Assembly: GCA_008360975.2 (NCBI GenBank) | Contig: CM039179.1 | Location: 56,148,666-56,212,665 of the forward strand | Direction of reading: 5' to 3' | Length of the DNA: 64,000 bases | DNA from: Lichenostomus cassidix | Lineage: Eukaryota > Chordata > Aves > Passeriformes > Meliphagidae | Shown here: piece after piece, positions 1-12,419 of the stretch | Numbering within the stretch: the stretch's first letter is position 1 | Layout: each line of letters starts with the position of its first letter | Program-made: the position numbers and the translations under genes | Notes under the pieces: generated by a model | What the model saw: only the letters and a program-made list of their open reading frames with translations | Database searches by the model: none | Told to the model about the DNA's origin: nothing

Positions 1-1676
1 GTTTTGGGTCAGAGAACTCAGGATTTTCTGTGAAATTGACTCCTCAAGAGTAAATCTTTCTATGCTAGAACAGGAATTTGAAGAATGAGTGAAACTTAGC
101 CAAGAATTTGCAAGGTCACTGATGATGGGTTTTCCTTAGTTTTTGTTGTTTTGTTTTATAATTGCTCCTCTTTGTCAGTACTGTATACATTCCTAATAAG
201 AAGGATGCCTAATCCAATTCTGCTGTTCAACCTCTCCCAATTTCTAAATATAAAAACCCCATAAAAGCATATAGTTGGTGGTAAGATGACAATATAGGCA
301 AGATCAAAATTGGTTACTTTGGTTACACCACTATATATTTCCTCCTGACCTCAGTTGAAAGAGATGTGTATTCTGAATTTGCAGTTTATGAATCTGTGAG
401 TGGAGTTTACTTCTGCCCACAGGTCTCGCTTAGCATGGAGGACACAGACCTGTGTGTCCTTGGAGCACCAGAAGGACTGAAGTCAGTGTCAGTCCTGTAA
501 CCCATGATTCATCATGTGTTTATGTTTCACAGCCAGGGCAAGCAGGGCAATGTGGTATGTGCATCAGCAATAAATGCTTGGAACCAACAGTACATTTCTC
601 TGTCTTTACATAGAAAAAGTCTTTGCAGCTCAAACATACAAATAAATCATTAGAGATTAATTGTCGTGTAAGCTGAGCTGTTGTCACTGTGTTGGTCTTG
701 CACAAATGTAGTGAGATATCTGCGTCTAAACAGGTAAGTTCCCTAGTAAAAAAAGAAATAGGTGCTTTTAATGCATATTTCTTATGATATACTTTAGCTG
801 TCTACTTTAGAATGAGATGAATCACTCCACACAGCTGCCATTTCTCCCTGTGCTTTATAAAAGGCATCTAGATGACTAAATCGGATGTAGGTAATTACTT
901 TGTACTTTGACTGTGTAACTGACAGGAAATGTAATATGAAATGCATTTGCTTAAGTCTTAACAAGAGAGGATATAAGCTAGAGCATTTTTCTTCATATTT
1001 GCAGTAGGGTAACAACATCCATACTGTCAGTTACTGAAGTTCAGCTGACACAAAATAACTTGTGAAGCCATAATACAATTTTACCTACATTTTCAGTGGT
1101 ATTGAAAGCAGTTGAAACTATTCAAGCTTTTAGTGCTGGAAAACCCCATATTAAGTATGCTCAAATATTTCAGATTTAATTCAGCTCCTCTGTTATTTTG
1201 AGTCAATTATGTGTATCAGTTGGAGATCGATCAATAATAATAATAATAATAATAACAACAATAACAATAATAAATTAGGTCTCTGCTACTGGTTTCCTGG
1301 CTAGCTGCCTAAAGAAAAAGCCTTACTCCTTTGGCTCCCCCTTTGTGCGTACTTAATCAAATTAGCCTGAAATAGAAAAAGCAATATACAGATCAAAGGA
1401 AAATGTTTAACCATAAATTACCTGCTTGTCTCTTGTGCTTACCTTCCTTCAAGTAGGAAAGGAAGTACTAGAGTGGGTTTTTTGCCTATTTAGTTGTCTG
1501 TTGAGGTCATTTCACATAGCCTGAGACCAAAAGGACATCAGGCAGTCCAAATTCTCATCTCCTGTGCACTAGTCTAATTGATGGCTCAGTACCTACTGGA
1601 AGCGAGATGCAAAGACTTGAACATGTATCATCTGATATAATGTGATTTAGAAAGGATGAAAAATAATGGCAATTTA
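1..1676. other. Unannotated AT-rich sequence
   Basis: No gene or interspersed repeat is recognised here apart from the AAT microsatellite listed separately. A good splice-donor match (CAG followed by GTAAGT) lies at about 732, but the sequence upstream has stops in all frames between plausible acceptors, so no exon is called. The open frames present are short and have no recognisable domain. Confidence 0.6.
1233..1274. repeat. (AAT)n microsatellite with AAC variants
   Basis: About seven pure AAT units are followed by a degenerate AAC/AAT mixture. This is an ordinary trinucleotide simple repeat. The interruptions suggest an older array that is less prone to slippage. Confidence 0.9.
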
Positions 1677-2275
1677 GCTCATGGTCAGTCTGTCATCCAC
1701 CAGTACTCCCAGGTCCTTCCCAGCAGGGCTTCTATCCAGTAGCTCAGCTCCTAGCCCGTGGGGATTATTCCTCCCCAGGTGCAGGACACTGCACTTGCCC
1801 TAGTTGAACCTCATTAGGTTTCTGCCCTCCCAACTCTCCAGTCCATCAAGGTCCCACTGAATGGCAGCAGAGCCCTCAGGTGCATCAACCACTGCCCCAT
1901 TTTCACGTTATTAGCAAACTTGCTGAGGGCATTCGATCCCTTCATCCAGTGACCAACAAGTTGAATAAGACTGGATTCAGTGCTGATCCCTGGGGAATGC
2001 CACTGACTACAGGTCTCCAACTGGATTCTACTCTGCTGACCACCACTCTCTGAGCTCTGCCATTCAGCCAGTTCTGGATCTACCTCACTGTTCATTCAAC
2101 CCATATTCCCTGAATTTACCTACGAGGATGTTTTGAACACATGGTCAAAAGCCTTGCAGATGTCAAGCCAGACAACATCCACTGCTCTCCCCTCACTGAA
2201 CCTATCCTGCCATGTCTTCATGGAAGTCTACTAGATTGGTAGAGCATGATTTCTCCTTAGTGAATCCATGCAGAA
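1677..2275 (-). mobile_element. CR1 LINE fragment, reverse-transcriptase region, both ends missing
   Basis: Read on the minus strand this follows the CR1 ORF2 consensus. It has the stretch for an inserted-sequence RT core (S-G-I-P-Q-G-S, about 2010-1990), then the L-S-K-F-A-x-x catalytic block (about 1925-1905), then the G-x-L-x-R-E-T and hydrophobic C-terminal part. The catalytic F-A-D-D is changed to F-A-N-N, and there are frameshifts, so it cannot encode an active polymerase. Unusually for CR1, which is normally truncated at the 5' end with its 3' end intact, this copy stops at 1677 inside ORF2, well before the 3' UTR and octamer tail. A later deletion or rearrangement is the likely cause. 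The family call is secure; the exact subfamily is not. Confidence 0.85.
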
Positions 2276-3946
2276 GGAAGGTAGATTACTGTCATATCAC
2301 AGTAGGATGTATATGGATAAAATTATTTAGCTGATAGTTTGCCCTAGGATATCTACAGAAGATTCATACCATCTAACTGAGGCACAGAAGTCAAGAACCC
2401 ATTTCAATAAAGTTAGTATTCCATGAGGAAAGACAGCATGACAATACTGATTTTAATGAGATACATTAACTTCTTGGAGGACATTTTCTCTCCAGAGAAG
2501 GAATCTAAGGAAGTTTTCCTTCTAAGGAAGTTTGTCTTAGGTATCTCAACAAAGTGCCTGAGGTTACACAAGTGGTATCACTTGTTCTTAATTCTACCTA
2601 TAAATTCTTACTTAGGTACTTAATTTTTTAAATTGTTCCAAAGACACCTAACTTTTAGCTGCCTGGTCCTGTAGTAGAATATAAAGGCCTGAAGTTATAT
2701 ACACTGTCTAAGAACTGATGCAGAAAGGTATAAGGGGACCTTTGCGCCTTGAGGAGGGGAGGAAATGCTTGAACTAACTACTCAGTAAGGAGTTACTGAA
2801 ACCTGCATTTTCAGTCTTGCCACACTTAGGATTCAGAGAGGGATCTCCCTCACTAGTGAGATATGTATAGCAGTCTTTATTGTTTCCATTTATAAGTGGC
2901 TTCCAGCCTTTAAACTACATAGGGTCTTTTTTAAATGCTATCTGCTGACTTTCAAAATTTATTGATTTGCTGTTCCTGGGTTTTGTTCATTAAGACTTAC
3001 TTAGAGACATCAAATTAATGCCATATTAATGCAGTGAAATACATACAAGACTTGACAACCAGATTTGTTCTGTTGGTCTCATTGCTCTGGTTGTGGAAAT
3101 GTATGAAAGCATTTTCTTATAACATGCAGGTGCAGTTTGTTGCCAGAAATAATTTTCCCAATATGTTAGCAAATGATATTCTGGCTCTTGATTCATGTAC
3201 CACTGAGCTGTCAGCAATCAGCCAATTGATGAAAGGTTGGCTAGCCAACTTGCAACACTTCTTTTCATATTTTGGCAAAGACCTGATTCTAAAGAGATGA
3301 TATTCATTTAATTAAAGGTAATTGACATATTGATTTATCTCTCTATATATCTCTTTGAGGTAATAGTGGATTGCAGCAGAAAGCAAAATGTTGCATTAAA
3401 ATACCTGGTTTGATTATAAAGAGTTTCATTATAAAACCCACAAACATAGAATTTAGGTTGATCTTTGAAAAGACCTTTGAATTAATAGGCATGACATTCA
3501 GAGTTGTGCTTAAGGACAGGATGCATTATACAGATCAATCTTGGAACATGGTGCCAGATTTTAAGACAGTATTGTTAAGACTGCGTATGTTTTGCTTTGT
3601 TCTGACAGCCGCTGCATAGAATGCTGAAATGTCTGTTGCAACAAATTGGCTCTGTCACAAGCATTGCAGCAAAGCAAATTCTTTAAAACACTTTTACTGG
3701 CCTGAACAAAAGAGTCAACAGCCAAATATATACAAAAAAACTCAATTAGAAAGGAGAAAGGTGTTGCAAAATTTAAGTTAGGAAAGCAGTCTCTTTAATA
3801 TGTTTTTAGATTATTTCAAATTTTTTAAATTAAATCTAACCTCTAAGAAAGACATGATAAAAATAGCAATGATTTTATTAGTGAAGTAGCTAATAATAGT
3901 GTAGCTAAGTTAAATGTTCTTACATAATGTCCCTTTGCCAGTTTGG
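2276..3946. other. Unannotated AT-rich sequence
   Basis: No gene or known repeat is recognised. Overlapping open frames of 60-90 codons occur around 3026-3300 and 3371-3619, but none shows a domain, a signal peptide followed by conserved residues, or splice context. A small local duplication (TCTAAGGAAGTTT twice near 2504-2531) is visible. Confidence 0.6.
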
Positions 3947-3951
3947 ATACA

Positions 3952-4516
3952 TGCTGTGGTTGAACCTCAGCCAGCAACTAAGCCCCAAGCACCTGCTAGC
4001 CCATTTTCTAGTTTTGGGATGGGAGAGAGAATCAGAAGAGCAAAAATGAGAAAACCTGGGGTTGAGGTGAAGACAGTTTAAAAGATAAAGTCACACACAA
4101 AAAACCAAGGAATTATTTTACCATCTCTCACTATCAGGCAGGTGTTCAGCCATCTCCAGGAAAGCAGGGCTCCACCACATGGAAGAGTGACTTGAGCAGA
4201 CAAAAACCACCACTACAACTATCCCCCACAGCTTTATATGCTGAGCATGATGCCATATGGTCTGGGATATCCTGTTGGTCAGCTGGGGTCAGCTGTCCCA
4301 GCTGTGTCTCCTTACAACTCCTTGTGCACCCCCAGCCTTATCACTGGTGGTGCGGGGGGTGGTGAGAGAAAAAAAGACCTTGATTCTGTGCCAGCAGTGC
4401 TCAGCAATAACAAAAACACCCCTGTCTTATTAACAATTTCCAGCACAAATCCAAAACACAGCTCCATATTAGTTACTGTGAAGAACATTATCTCTACCCC
4501 AGCAAAACCCAACACA
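3952..4516 (-). mobile_element. Complete solo LTR, avian ERVL-type
   Basis: The + strand begins TGCTGTGGTTGAACC and ends AACACA, so on its own (minus) strand the element starts TGTGTTGG, matching a common avian LTR that begins TGTCCTGG. A TATA motif (CATATAA in sense) lies near 4240-4233 and separates about 270 bp of U3 from about 280 bp of R-U5. The flanks are ATACA (3947-3951) and ATTCA (4517-4521), a 5-bp duplication with one mismatch. That length is usual for ERVL-like elements. No gag, pol or env sequence adjoins it, so it is a solo LTR. A truncated relative lies at 51004-51307. Its age looks moderate to old, judging by divergence from the remembered consensus. Confidence 0.85.
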
Positions 4517-4521
4517 ATTCA

Positions 4522-6988
4522 CTAAATTCTATTCATTGTTAAGAACATGGAAAAAATAGAGGAATCTAAGTTGTCCTTTTGCACTTGGTTCTTGCTCCAG
4601 ATGATCTGAATTCAGGTCATCTCCTTGGTAAGTGTGTTCATATTTTTCTTTACTTTCAGATGCAATATTGCAATTTTAAAAATTGTTTACTGTTGCCTTG
4701 TGAAAATGCAGATAACTGATGCTGAAAGGTGCAAGATAGTGGAAAAAGGTATGTCAAATCTTTGCATAGTAGCAAGATACAATCATTGATCTTCCTGAAG
4801 GTTTGTAGGTTTCAATGTGCATTGCAGCAAAAAATGTTTGATGTGCTGCAATAAAAAACTATTTTAAAATATTGGTATATGATAACTTACTCTTTCTGGA
4901 AGTTTTTGTCATGTTTGTTTTCCCAAAGTATACTTTACATTCATATAACTACAGAGTTTTTATTTTGTATTTAGTACGAGCAGACATGCATTTATTTTTC
5001 CTAAATTTCTCTATAAAGACTATTATAATAATAGATAAAAATCCATTGCTATAAAAGCATGAGACTAAACTCTACATTTAATAAATGAAACAGGTTTTGC
5101 TTCTTTTCCTTTGAGTAGTTTGTCAAAGCACGCCTGTTTTTCTCATATAGCTAGTCAACATTCATGTGGTATTTCAGTGGGTTACACATCACTCTTTTTC
5201 TGAATATCTGCACTTTCTTTTTATTTAGAAATCATCTGATATTGCAGAAGATTTAGATAATTTGCATTATATCCTTTTCTACACTTTCTATAGATTTATA
5301 TGTTGCTTTTTATTTTCTCATGCTGTTATTCATGGTTTTGTTTCCAATATGTATGAACATGATAAATGTACTGCATATTATTATTTTCCATTTTCTTCCT
5401 GAATTGCTTAATACATGAAGAGAAAAATATTTAATATCAGTTGCACTTTTGCAAGTCTACCATAATGCATCTTTTGTTGTTTCACCTACCCTTCTTTTTT
5501 TTATATTTTTATTATGGATTTCTTGGTTTCTGTATCTAAATATTAAAAGAGCTTTCAAGGATACTGTTTAAAATTAAATTACATGATATGTGTCATCTTT
5601 GTAAAGATTAAACTTTCAGAAGGTGGCACCTCTCTATTTCAAGATTTCAATATTTCAATAATATTTCCCACCTATTATTTTCTGCCAAATCTTTTTGAAA
5701 ATCCTCAATCAAACCGTGTGTTAATTTACATGTTGTGGAGCAATCTTTAGCTATGCAATGATGGATACTGTGCAAATCAGTGTTTTCACTACCACATAGT
5801 AGGGAAAATTGTCTACTATCGGTATCTCCATTCTGCATTAGCAGTACTTTCCCAGAATTTTACCTGAGTGATCTGTGGATTTTTTCTTCTGTTTGTAAAA
5901 GATAGTAAGAACTAATGTTCATTTGTTCTGCTTTGGGATGTTGCTCTGAAAATGCTGAGTTTGTTGATGACCAGGAAGCAAGGAGCAATACAGGTTGACA
6001 GCTCCTAGCAAGGTTCTGTATGAAAGCCATAAAAATATATAAAAATTTGGATACAAGTATGGCTCAGATCACAGTGACACCAAGCAACAAAAGAGACTGA
6101 GAGACTCTTCATGGTTAAGATAAAAATGGAACAAACAAATTATAACTGTCAGGCTCTTGAGGGGCAGAAATAGTTTACTGTCAAAAGGCACGCAGGGCAG
6201 CCCAGTGTTCCTTCACCTAATCTTTTTCCTGATGGGCAACACTGTATCAGATCTAAATTGTTGACCTCTACCTGCTGTCTGAAGCAATGGCAATATTTAT
6301 TCTTAGACAGAAGTGAATGCCCTGCAAATGCTTGATCAAAACCCACTCGTTTAACCCACATGTTAATTTTCAAAGTTGAATCCATTATAATGTTCCTCTC
6401 ATGAAGCTTTCTACCCAATTCAGTTGTGCTGAGAATCGAAACTTGTCCTTCTTTGGAGTATATTTTTTTATCCTGTGTGTGTTTCCCAAAACCTGCTTCT
6501 TCTAACATGATGTAAAATCTTTTATCTGATTATCATGAGACTGAATAATTTGAATAAATCAAGCTGAACTGTGCAGCCCTTGAATTCCTAAAATGAGGGC
6601 AATTTCATACCATGGGTGGTTTCTATTAAATGTAATTATTCTACCCTGTGACTTTGATAGTATAGTTATGGGCTACTAAATGAGGGCAGTTACACTTATT
6701 CTCTCTGCTTTTGCTGTAGTTCTTTTTGTGGATCTTCTTGCGATCCAACATGAAATATGATTTTCATTATACAACAAATATGATATATGTTATACTTCCT
6801 TCAATGAAGTGGTTAGTGTTGTTTCCATCAGACCAGCATCTCACTTTCTACACTAAAAATAGTCAGTAGGAAACAAAATATTCTTCATTAAAGAGTTAGT
6901 GATACAATTTCATCTGGTAGTGTTTTATTGTCACTTCTTGCTGGATTCAGCCCTCTAATGTTTTCATTTGCTATGTAATTATGTGGAT
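4522..6988. other. Unannotated AT-rich sequence
   Basis: No repeat family or gene is recognised. A donor-like TTG/GTAAGT occurs near 4628 without a credible exon. A minus-strand open frame of 119 codons (6149-6508) is the longest frame here, but it shows no recognisable domain or start context and is treated as chance. Confidence 0.55.
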
Positions 6989-7140
6989 CCTTCCTTCCTT
7001 CCTTCCTTCCTTCCTTCCTTCCTTCCTTCCTTCCTTCCTTCCTTCCTTCCTTCCTTCCTTCCTTCCTTCCTTCCTTCCTTCCTCCCTCCCTCCCTCCCTC
7101 CCTCCCTCCCTCTCTTTCTCTCTCTTTCCTTTTCTCCTAG
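6989..7140. repeat. Compound (TTCC)n-(CCTC)n-CT-rich microsatellite
   Basis: About 23 nearly perfect TTCC units (to 7082) pass into about seven CCTC units (to 7110) and then a CT-rich tail ending CTCCTAG at 7140. The whole + strand tract is pyrimidine only over about 150 bp. The open frame through it (F-L-P-S repeats) is a by-product of the repeat and not a gene. Arrays of this length and purity are usually length-polymorphic. Confidence 0.97.
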
Positions 7141-10020
7141 AGATTTAAAATAAACCTGCTTTATTGCATTATGTTTCCATTATCCCTGCAAAATAGAATT
7201 CATCTGTGACTACAGATACAAAGTCAGAACTTGCCAACCTCCCATTTTCATCCTCTGATGGTTGTGAGAGGTCCTAGGGCAGAATGCTCCTTCAGGCAGG
7301 TCTCCTTAATAGAGAAACTGAGTCTCAGAAAGAGTAGTTGTTGAAGTACTGGTGAATGTTTGGATATCTTGTTAAAGTGAGATGAGATTCCAAAACTCTG
7401 CTAGAGATCCAGGGGATTTTAAATTTGTGCTGTGTTTTCCTGCTCTGTGATACCAATTTTAGTGTAATAAAAGTGGCTGGGGAAAATTGGCTTTAAGATG
7501 TACTAACACGGCAGCTGCCATGGATGGGGAAAGATCACTCAAAATTTTTTTTTTCAAATGTTCTTATCTTTTAAAGAAAAAATGATGGGAAAAATCACTC
7601 ACCATTCTTGAAAACCTAAAGATTATTTCTTGTACCTGAGAAAAGCAGGGAGCAATTCTAGGCTTGGTGTTCCACAATCTTCTCTTGCTTGCTTTTCAGT
7701 ATATAGTCCAAATATTATTTTCCCAGGATGAAATGCCTACAGGAAAGGATTTTGGTGTTATTAATATGTCCCTTTCTGAGTGCAAAGCTGGTAATTAGAC
7801 TTGCTTTGTTTTTATGGAGAATATTTAATATAATTGCCCAGTTTCTTCAGATGGCATTTCACAAAGAGCAAACTTCTTTGGCCTTTTGTGCAAGTGGTAC
7901 ATGCAGAGCGCAGAAGTGGTACAGTACTGGTCACAGAGGGACATGCTATCCATAAATGCTGATTATAAGGTAGAAAAAGGTCAGTATTTCAGGAGGGCAA
8001 AGCACTCAGAGTGGCTATTAAGAATAACTTTGTTAAGTCTCACTGGTGGTGAGCTGCTTATGCATATACACTGTACCACTTAAAGTATAAAGGCTCTGCC
8101 ATGCATTTAGGAGTTTCCTATTTCACTGCCTTTTGAATGTCAAAAAGGGAAATTTGTTTAATACTCTAATTCTTTCATTGTATTTAAATATTTCCAGGGC
8201 AGGAAATCACCAGGAGAGCATGTATGCTTGGATTTCATCCATCAAAATTGGATTACAGTAATGGGCCCTACATGAGGTGGCTTCTTAAAACCACTCAAAC
8301 TTGATCTGGTGCAGTACACAGCTGCTCTCAGTAAATGGTGCTTCTTACAGAAAAAAAAAGCTCTCTTGTATGTTGTGATATGTTTAAACTTATCTTTTGC
8401 TTATGAAGCATCATGGGCTTGTGCAGCCTTTGTAGATGTCAAGGGAAGTGTTTCTGTAATTCCAGGGCTGCAGAATCAAACTTTAAATGAAATGAACCAG
8501 CACATTTCTATGGCACTCTGATGCTGTGATGGTGTGTGAGCACTAATTAGGTATGCTCAAGATCAGATCCCGGGGATTAAATGTGAAGGAACTGGAGGAA
8601 AGGTGTTTGAATCCTTAGATTTGGAATTTGCCTCTATTCTGACTAATTCAACAGCCTTTTTTTTTATCTAAGAGAGAGCTGTGTGGATCACTGCAGGTTA
8701 TGGAGGACTTAGGTTTGGGAAAATGAGGTGTTTTTTTAACACTGGGCGCCTTATCAGTAACATAGCTAGGAAGACTCCTGAAACTATGAAATAAAAGTTA
8801 GATATCTGAAAGGGTGTATATAAAAGAAATTTTAAAATATTAGAATGTCATCTGTGCTGCTTATTAATGTACTGAATGAGCTGTGCTGAGCAGACTATGT
8901 ATAATGAATCATTTATAAATAAAGCGTGACCTTTTCCTACTTGTAAATTACCCACAAGTAGACTTTGATTTTTAGAAATCTGGTTGTTGAGAATTGTTTG
9001 ATCAACTTATGTCAACAGACTTCAGTATATTTGCCTTGAGTAAGATTTCACTAACAGTAGTTTATGATTGCATAAATTGCATGGAGTTATTTCTATTCCT
9101 TATTTGGATGCCTGAAAACCTTACAAAGAATGGCTTACAAGTATATATAGTGTGAACATTTGTGCAAATACCTTTCGGCAGAACATGTGGGAGAATTGAA
9201 CTCTCCATGACCATGCTACCTGATGGCATTCCTTGTATTCCTTAAACTGACAGCCTAAGAAAAAACAAATGGAAGGAGCTGTGACAGATTTCCTTCACAA
9301 CTTGCGTTTCTTTCAGTGATATTTCATACAGTTTAACTGGTATTTCAGTAGAGGTTCATGAGCAGATTTCTCTGAATTGCCATCAGGCTGGTGTCCCATG
9401 AACACATGGGAGGACATTTGGCAGATGTTGAGAAAAATCATTGTTTATGCCACTTTTGGTCATTAGAGATTCCACTGCTTTTTCCAGAACAATTATGCCA
9501 GTCCTGGTGTCCTGATGAAAGTCCAGTTTGGATAATTACATCCTGCCTTCCTAAATTTCCCATCTGGTCTATTTTTCAGTTTCTGCCCTAAAACTGTACT
9601 CTATCAGTATTGTTCACTAAATTCCTGGTAATTTAGTTCAGAGGGTTGGGTGTGTGATTTTGTTGTTCTTTTTTTGTAAGGACTTCCTTACCTGTTCACA
9701 CAAATTCATTGATATATCTTTGCAGATGACCAGGCAAAAAGTCTTACAATATTCACCTGTGTCTAATTTTCGCATAGATAAACAGAGGTACAACTGCAGG
9801 ATCTGCATATACAATATTGTGAATAGAACATCTTTTTAAGTCATTAGAATGGAGTATTTCAACATTGGTTTAAATAGCATGTAGGAAATACTTGGCAAAA
9901 GGTATTAAATCTGAATCTGATTAAAGATTCAAAGAGTAATAGCAATATAGAGCTGAAATATAATCTCAAGTCTGGTACTCGGTATTGGGTATAATTTGGG
10001 TATTATTATTAGTAGGAAAA
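7141..10020. other. Unannotated AT-rich sequence
   Basis: No gene or interspersed repeat is recognised. Open frames of 60-75 codons near 7728-8083, 8309-8521 and 9391-9839 lack domains. An AATAAA just after the microsatellite (about 7148) and another at about 8919 are compatible with chance in sequence this AT-rich. Confidence 0.6.
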
Positions 10021-10977
10021 TTCAATACTAGCCCCAATATTGTTTAACTTATCCTTCAATGACTTGGATGAAAGGGTAGATGCCACCTCACCAAGTTTGC
10101 TGACAGTGCAAGGCTGTGAGGAGTGGCAGATTCCCCAGAGGGCTGTGCAGCCCTTCAGAAGGACCTTGACAGCATGGAGAGATGGGCACAGAACTGTCTG
10201 AGATTCAAAAAAGGCAAATGCAGGGTTCTGCACTTGGGGAGGAATAAACCACCAGCAGAGGCTGATCTGCTGGGAAGCTTCTCTGTGGAGAAGGACCTGG
10301 GTGTGCTGGTGGACAACAAGCTGTCCATGAGCCAGCAGTGTGCCCTGGTGGCCAAGAAGGCCAGTGGTGTCCTGGAGTACATTAGGAAGAGCATTGAAAG
10401 CAGGGCAAGGGAGGTGATCCTGCCCCTTTGCTCAGCCCTGGTGAGGGACACCTGGGGTGCTGTGCTCAGTTCTGGGCTCCTCAGTACAGGAGAGACATGG
10501 AGATCCTGCAGCAGGTCCAGTAGAGTGCCACAGAGATGATTACAGGACTGGAGCATCTCCCTTATGAGGAAATGCTGAGAGATCTGGACCTGTGTAGCCT
10601 GAATAAGAGGCTAAACTGTGAGATTCATCAATGACTATCAGTATCTGAAGGGAGAATGTTAAGAGGATGGAGCCAGGCTCTTCCTGGTGGTGCTGAGAAA
10701 TAGGACGAGAGGCAACAGACAGAAACTAGAACACAGGAAGCTCTACCTGAACTGAGGAAAAGCTTCCTCACTTTACTGTGAGTATGTGACTGAGCACTTA
10801 CACAGGCTGCTCAGAGAGGCTGTGGAGTCTCTTCCCCTGGAGATATTCCAAAGCCTTCTACACATAACTCTGAGTAACAGGCTCTAGCATGACCCTGACT
10901 GAACAGGGAAGTCAGACTAGATGACCTCTGGTGGTGTCTTTCAGCCTTACCTGTTCTGTGATTCAGTGTGTGATTCA
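10021..10977 (+). mobile_element. CR1 LINE, 5'-truncated, with ORF2 end, 3' UTR and octamer tail
   Basis: This is the best-preserved CR1 in the window. It opens in the RT domain (F-N-D-L-D-E block near 10045), runs through the C-terminal RT region and the 3' UTR, and ends in the family's diagnostic ATTCTGTG-like octamers (TTCTGTGATTCAGTGTG, about 10953-10970). The sequence near 10100 is frameshifted where the catalytic block should be. It is 5'-truncated, as normal for target-primed reverse transcription by CR1, and no target-site duplication is expected. The relic reading frame is listed separately. CR1 assignment is firm. Confidence 0.93.
10123..10539 (+). pseudogene. CR1 ORF2 reverse-transcriptase C-terminal relic
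   Basis: A 138-codon open frame lies inside the CR1 copy. It carries the conserved CR1 run from P-E-G-C-A-A through K-G-K-C-R-V-L-H-L-G-R-N, then E-K-D-L-G-V-L-V-D-N-K-L and V-A-K-K-A-S-G-V-L, then the I-L-P-L-C-S-A-L-V-R block. These are the C-terminal RT segments, downstream of the catalytic aspartates. The remaining part of the domain (Y-C-V-Q-F-W region) is frameshifted after about 10445. It has no host function and no promoter of its own. It is long only because this copy is fairly young. Confidence 0.9.
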
Positions 10978-11084
10978 AATCTCTGCCCCCTGTGACACAT
11001 AGCAGTTACTATAATTGTCAGACCTGACTAGCATTAATAAAAGAAAGCCTCGGTCTTTCTGGGATGGTAAGTTGCAAGTGGCTC

Positions 11085-11160
11085 ATAGGATTCAGGTTGG
11101 AAGGGACCTCAGGAGGCCACAATATCCAGTCTCTTTCATGTTTCAACAGGAGTGTTTGAC
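11085..11160 (-). mobile_element. Short CR1 3' end
   Basis: The + strand reads CATAGGATTCAGGTTGGAAG followed by a GGACCTCAGGAGG stretch. That is the reverse complement of the CR1 3' terminus, where the octamer tail meets the R-G-G-T-C-C-C-T-T-C-C-A-A-C-C-like end. Beyond about 11145 the match fades. It lies about 110 bp from the 3' end of the plus-strand CR1, so the two tails point toward each other. Confidence 0.55.
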
Positions 11161-12035
11161 AGAACAAGAACTACTCCACAACTCTCAATGACCCCCTAAA
11201 TTTAGACCCTCCCCAAAAGCACATTCTATTAACCGATGAAAAACATATATTAATTGCTACAGTCCAGAATTCCCAGCTAGATCTTCTGCATGCAAAGCTT
11301 TTCTGCAGCATCTGTCCTGAGGCTCTGTTTCTGGCTGTAAAAATGCTAGGAGCAGAGCCATGACAAACAGTTGCTTTTATGGTATTTTGAGGTTTCTCAG
11401 GCCAGAAAATAAGTGTCTTGAGAATGGGCAATGGTATAGATAGTTATAAAACTTGCATAGTTGAGATATTTACAGGCAGCTCTCTTCATAACTTTCTTGT
11501 TTAAAAAGATTTAAGGGCTAGGCTGAAAATTTAGGTAGTCTCTTCCTGTACTTGATAAGGAACATTTTCTTAACTTCTCATTTAAGTTTTTTATGCTAAA
11601 AGTTAAGCTGATTTTATTGTATTATAAAGGGAAGGATGAAGAATATTTAGTCTTCCTCTTCCTCTGTAACCACTTTTATTGTCATAAAGAGGGTTATTAA
11701 AAATTTTATGATGAAGCATATGGACAGTTTTCTGTCTACTGTTTCTTTGTTCTGCTGAACCAGGAAATATTTGAATTTATATTTATGGAGAGAGGATGAA
11801 GAGAAAGGGAAGGAATCTGAACTGGAGAGAGCAAAGTGGGGTATAGACACCATGTAAGGTAGGAACTTTACATTGGTCTCAGGAGAATGAAAGGAATGAG
11901 ATTATTGATCTCTTAAAAAAGCCATTTTAAGAGGTGGGAAAATTTATTCTGTTCTTTTGAGGTAAGACTACTAAGCTCAGCAGAAATGCATCCATAGACT
12001 TTGCTGTCTTTTAATATAACGAAGCATACCCCCCT
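11161..12035. other. Unannotated sequence
   Basis: No gene or repeat is recognised between the CR1 tail and the A/C-rich tract. Short minus-strand frames at 11171-11431 and 11647-11853 have no recognisable domain. Confidence 0.55.
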
Positions 12036-12147
12036 TGAAAACGAAAAGGAAACAAAAAAGAGGTAACCCAAAGAAACAAACATGGAAAACAATCATGAAA
12101 ACAAACAAAAGTCCAAAACAAAACCAACAAAAAACCACCAAAGACCC
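12036..12147. repeat. A/C-rich low-complexity tract
   Basis: The + strand is mostly A and C in (CAAA)n-like and (AAAC)n-like clusters with few T. The same kind of tract appears at 15887-15919 and 45425-45628, and in reverse orientation (T/G) at 23885-23920, 31033-31100 and 36066-36128. Confidence 0.8.
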
Positions 12148-12419
12148 GTGCTGGGTTTTTTGGTGTAGAAGGTGTTGTCTTCACTTTCTGAGACTACATA
12201 AGATTTCAAGTTTCATCCAGTTTTAAAGTTAATAACAGAATCTTTTTTCTTCCTTGGGGATACTTTTACTAACCTACAACTATTTTGTTTGTTCTTCCTA
12301 GTCCTTACTATTAGCCTGCTGCATCCCCATTCAACTTACTTAGTATAATTCTTTCGTAAAAACGAGTATCATAAACTTATCGTTTTCATATTGTAGAGGC
12401 TTCTTCCAGCTCAAAGGGT

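Noticed and set aside
6149..6508. 119-codon minus-strand frame in non-repeat sequence
   Set aside because: No domain or family resemblance recognised; one frame of this length is expected by chance in 64 kb on two strands.
6968..7153. Frame encoding F-L-P-S repeats
   Set aside because: It is simply the translation of the (TTCC)n microsatellite.
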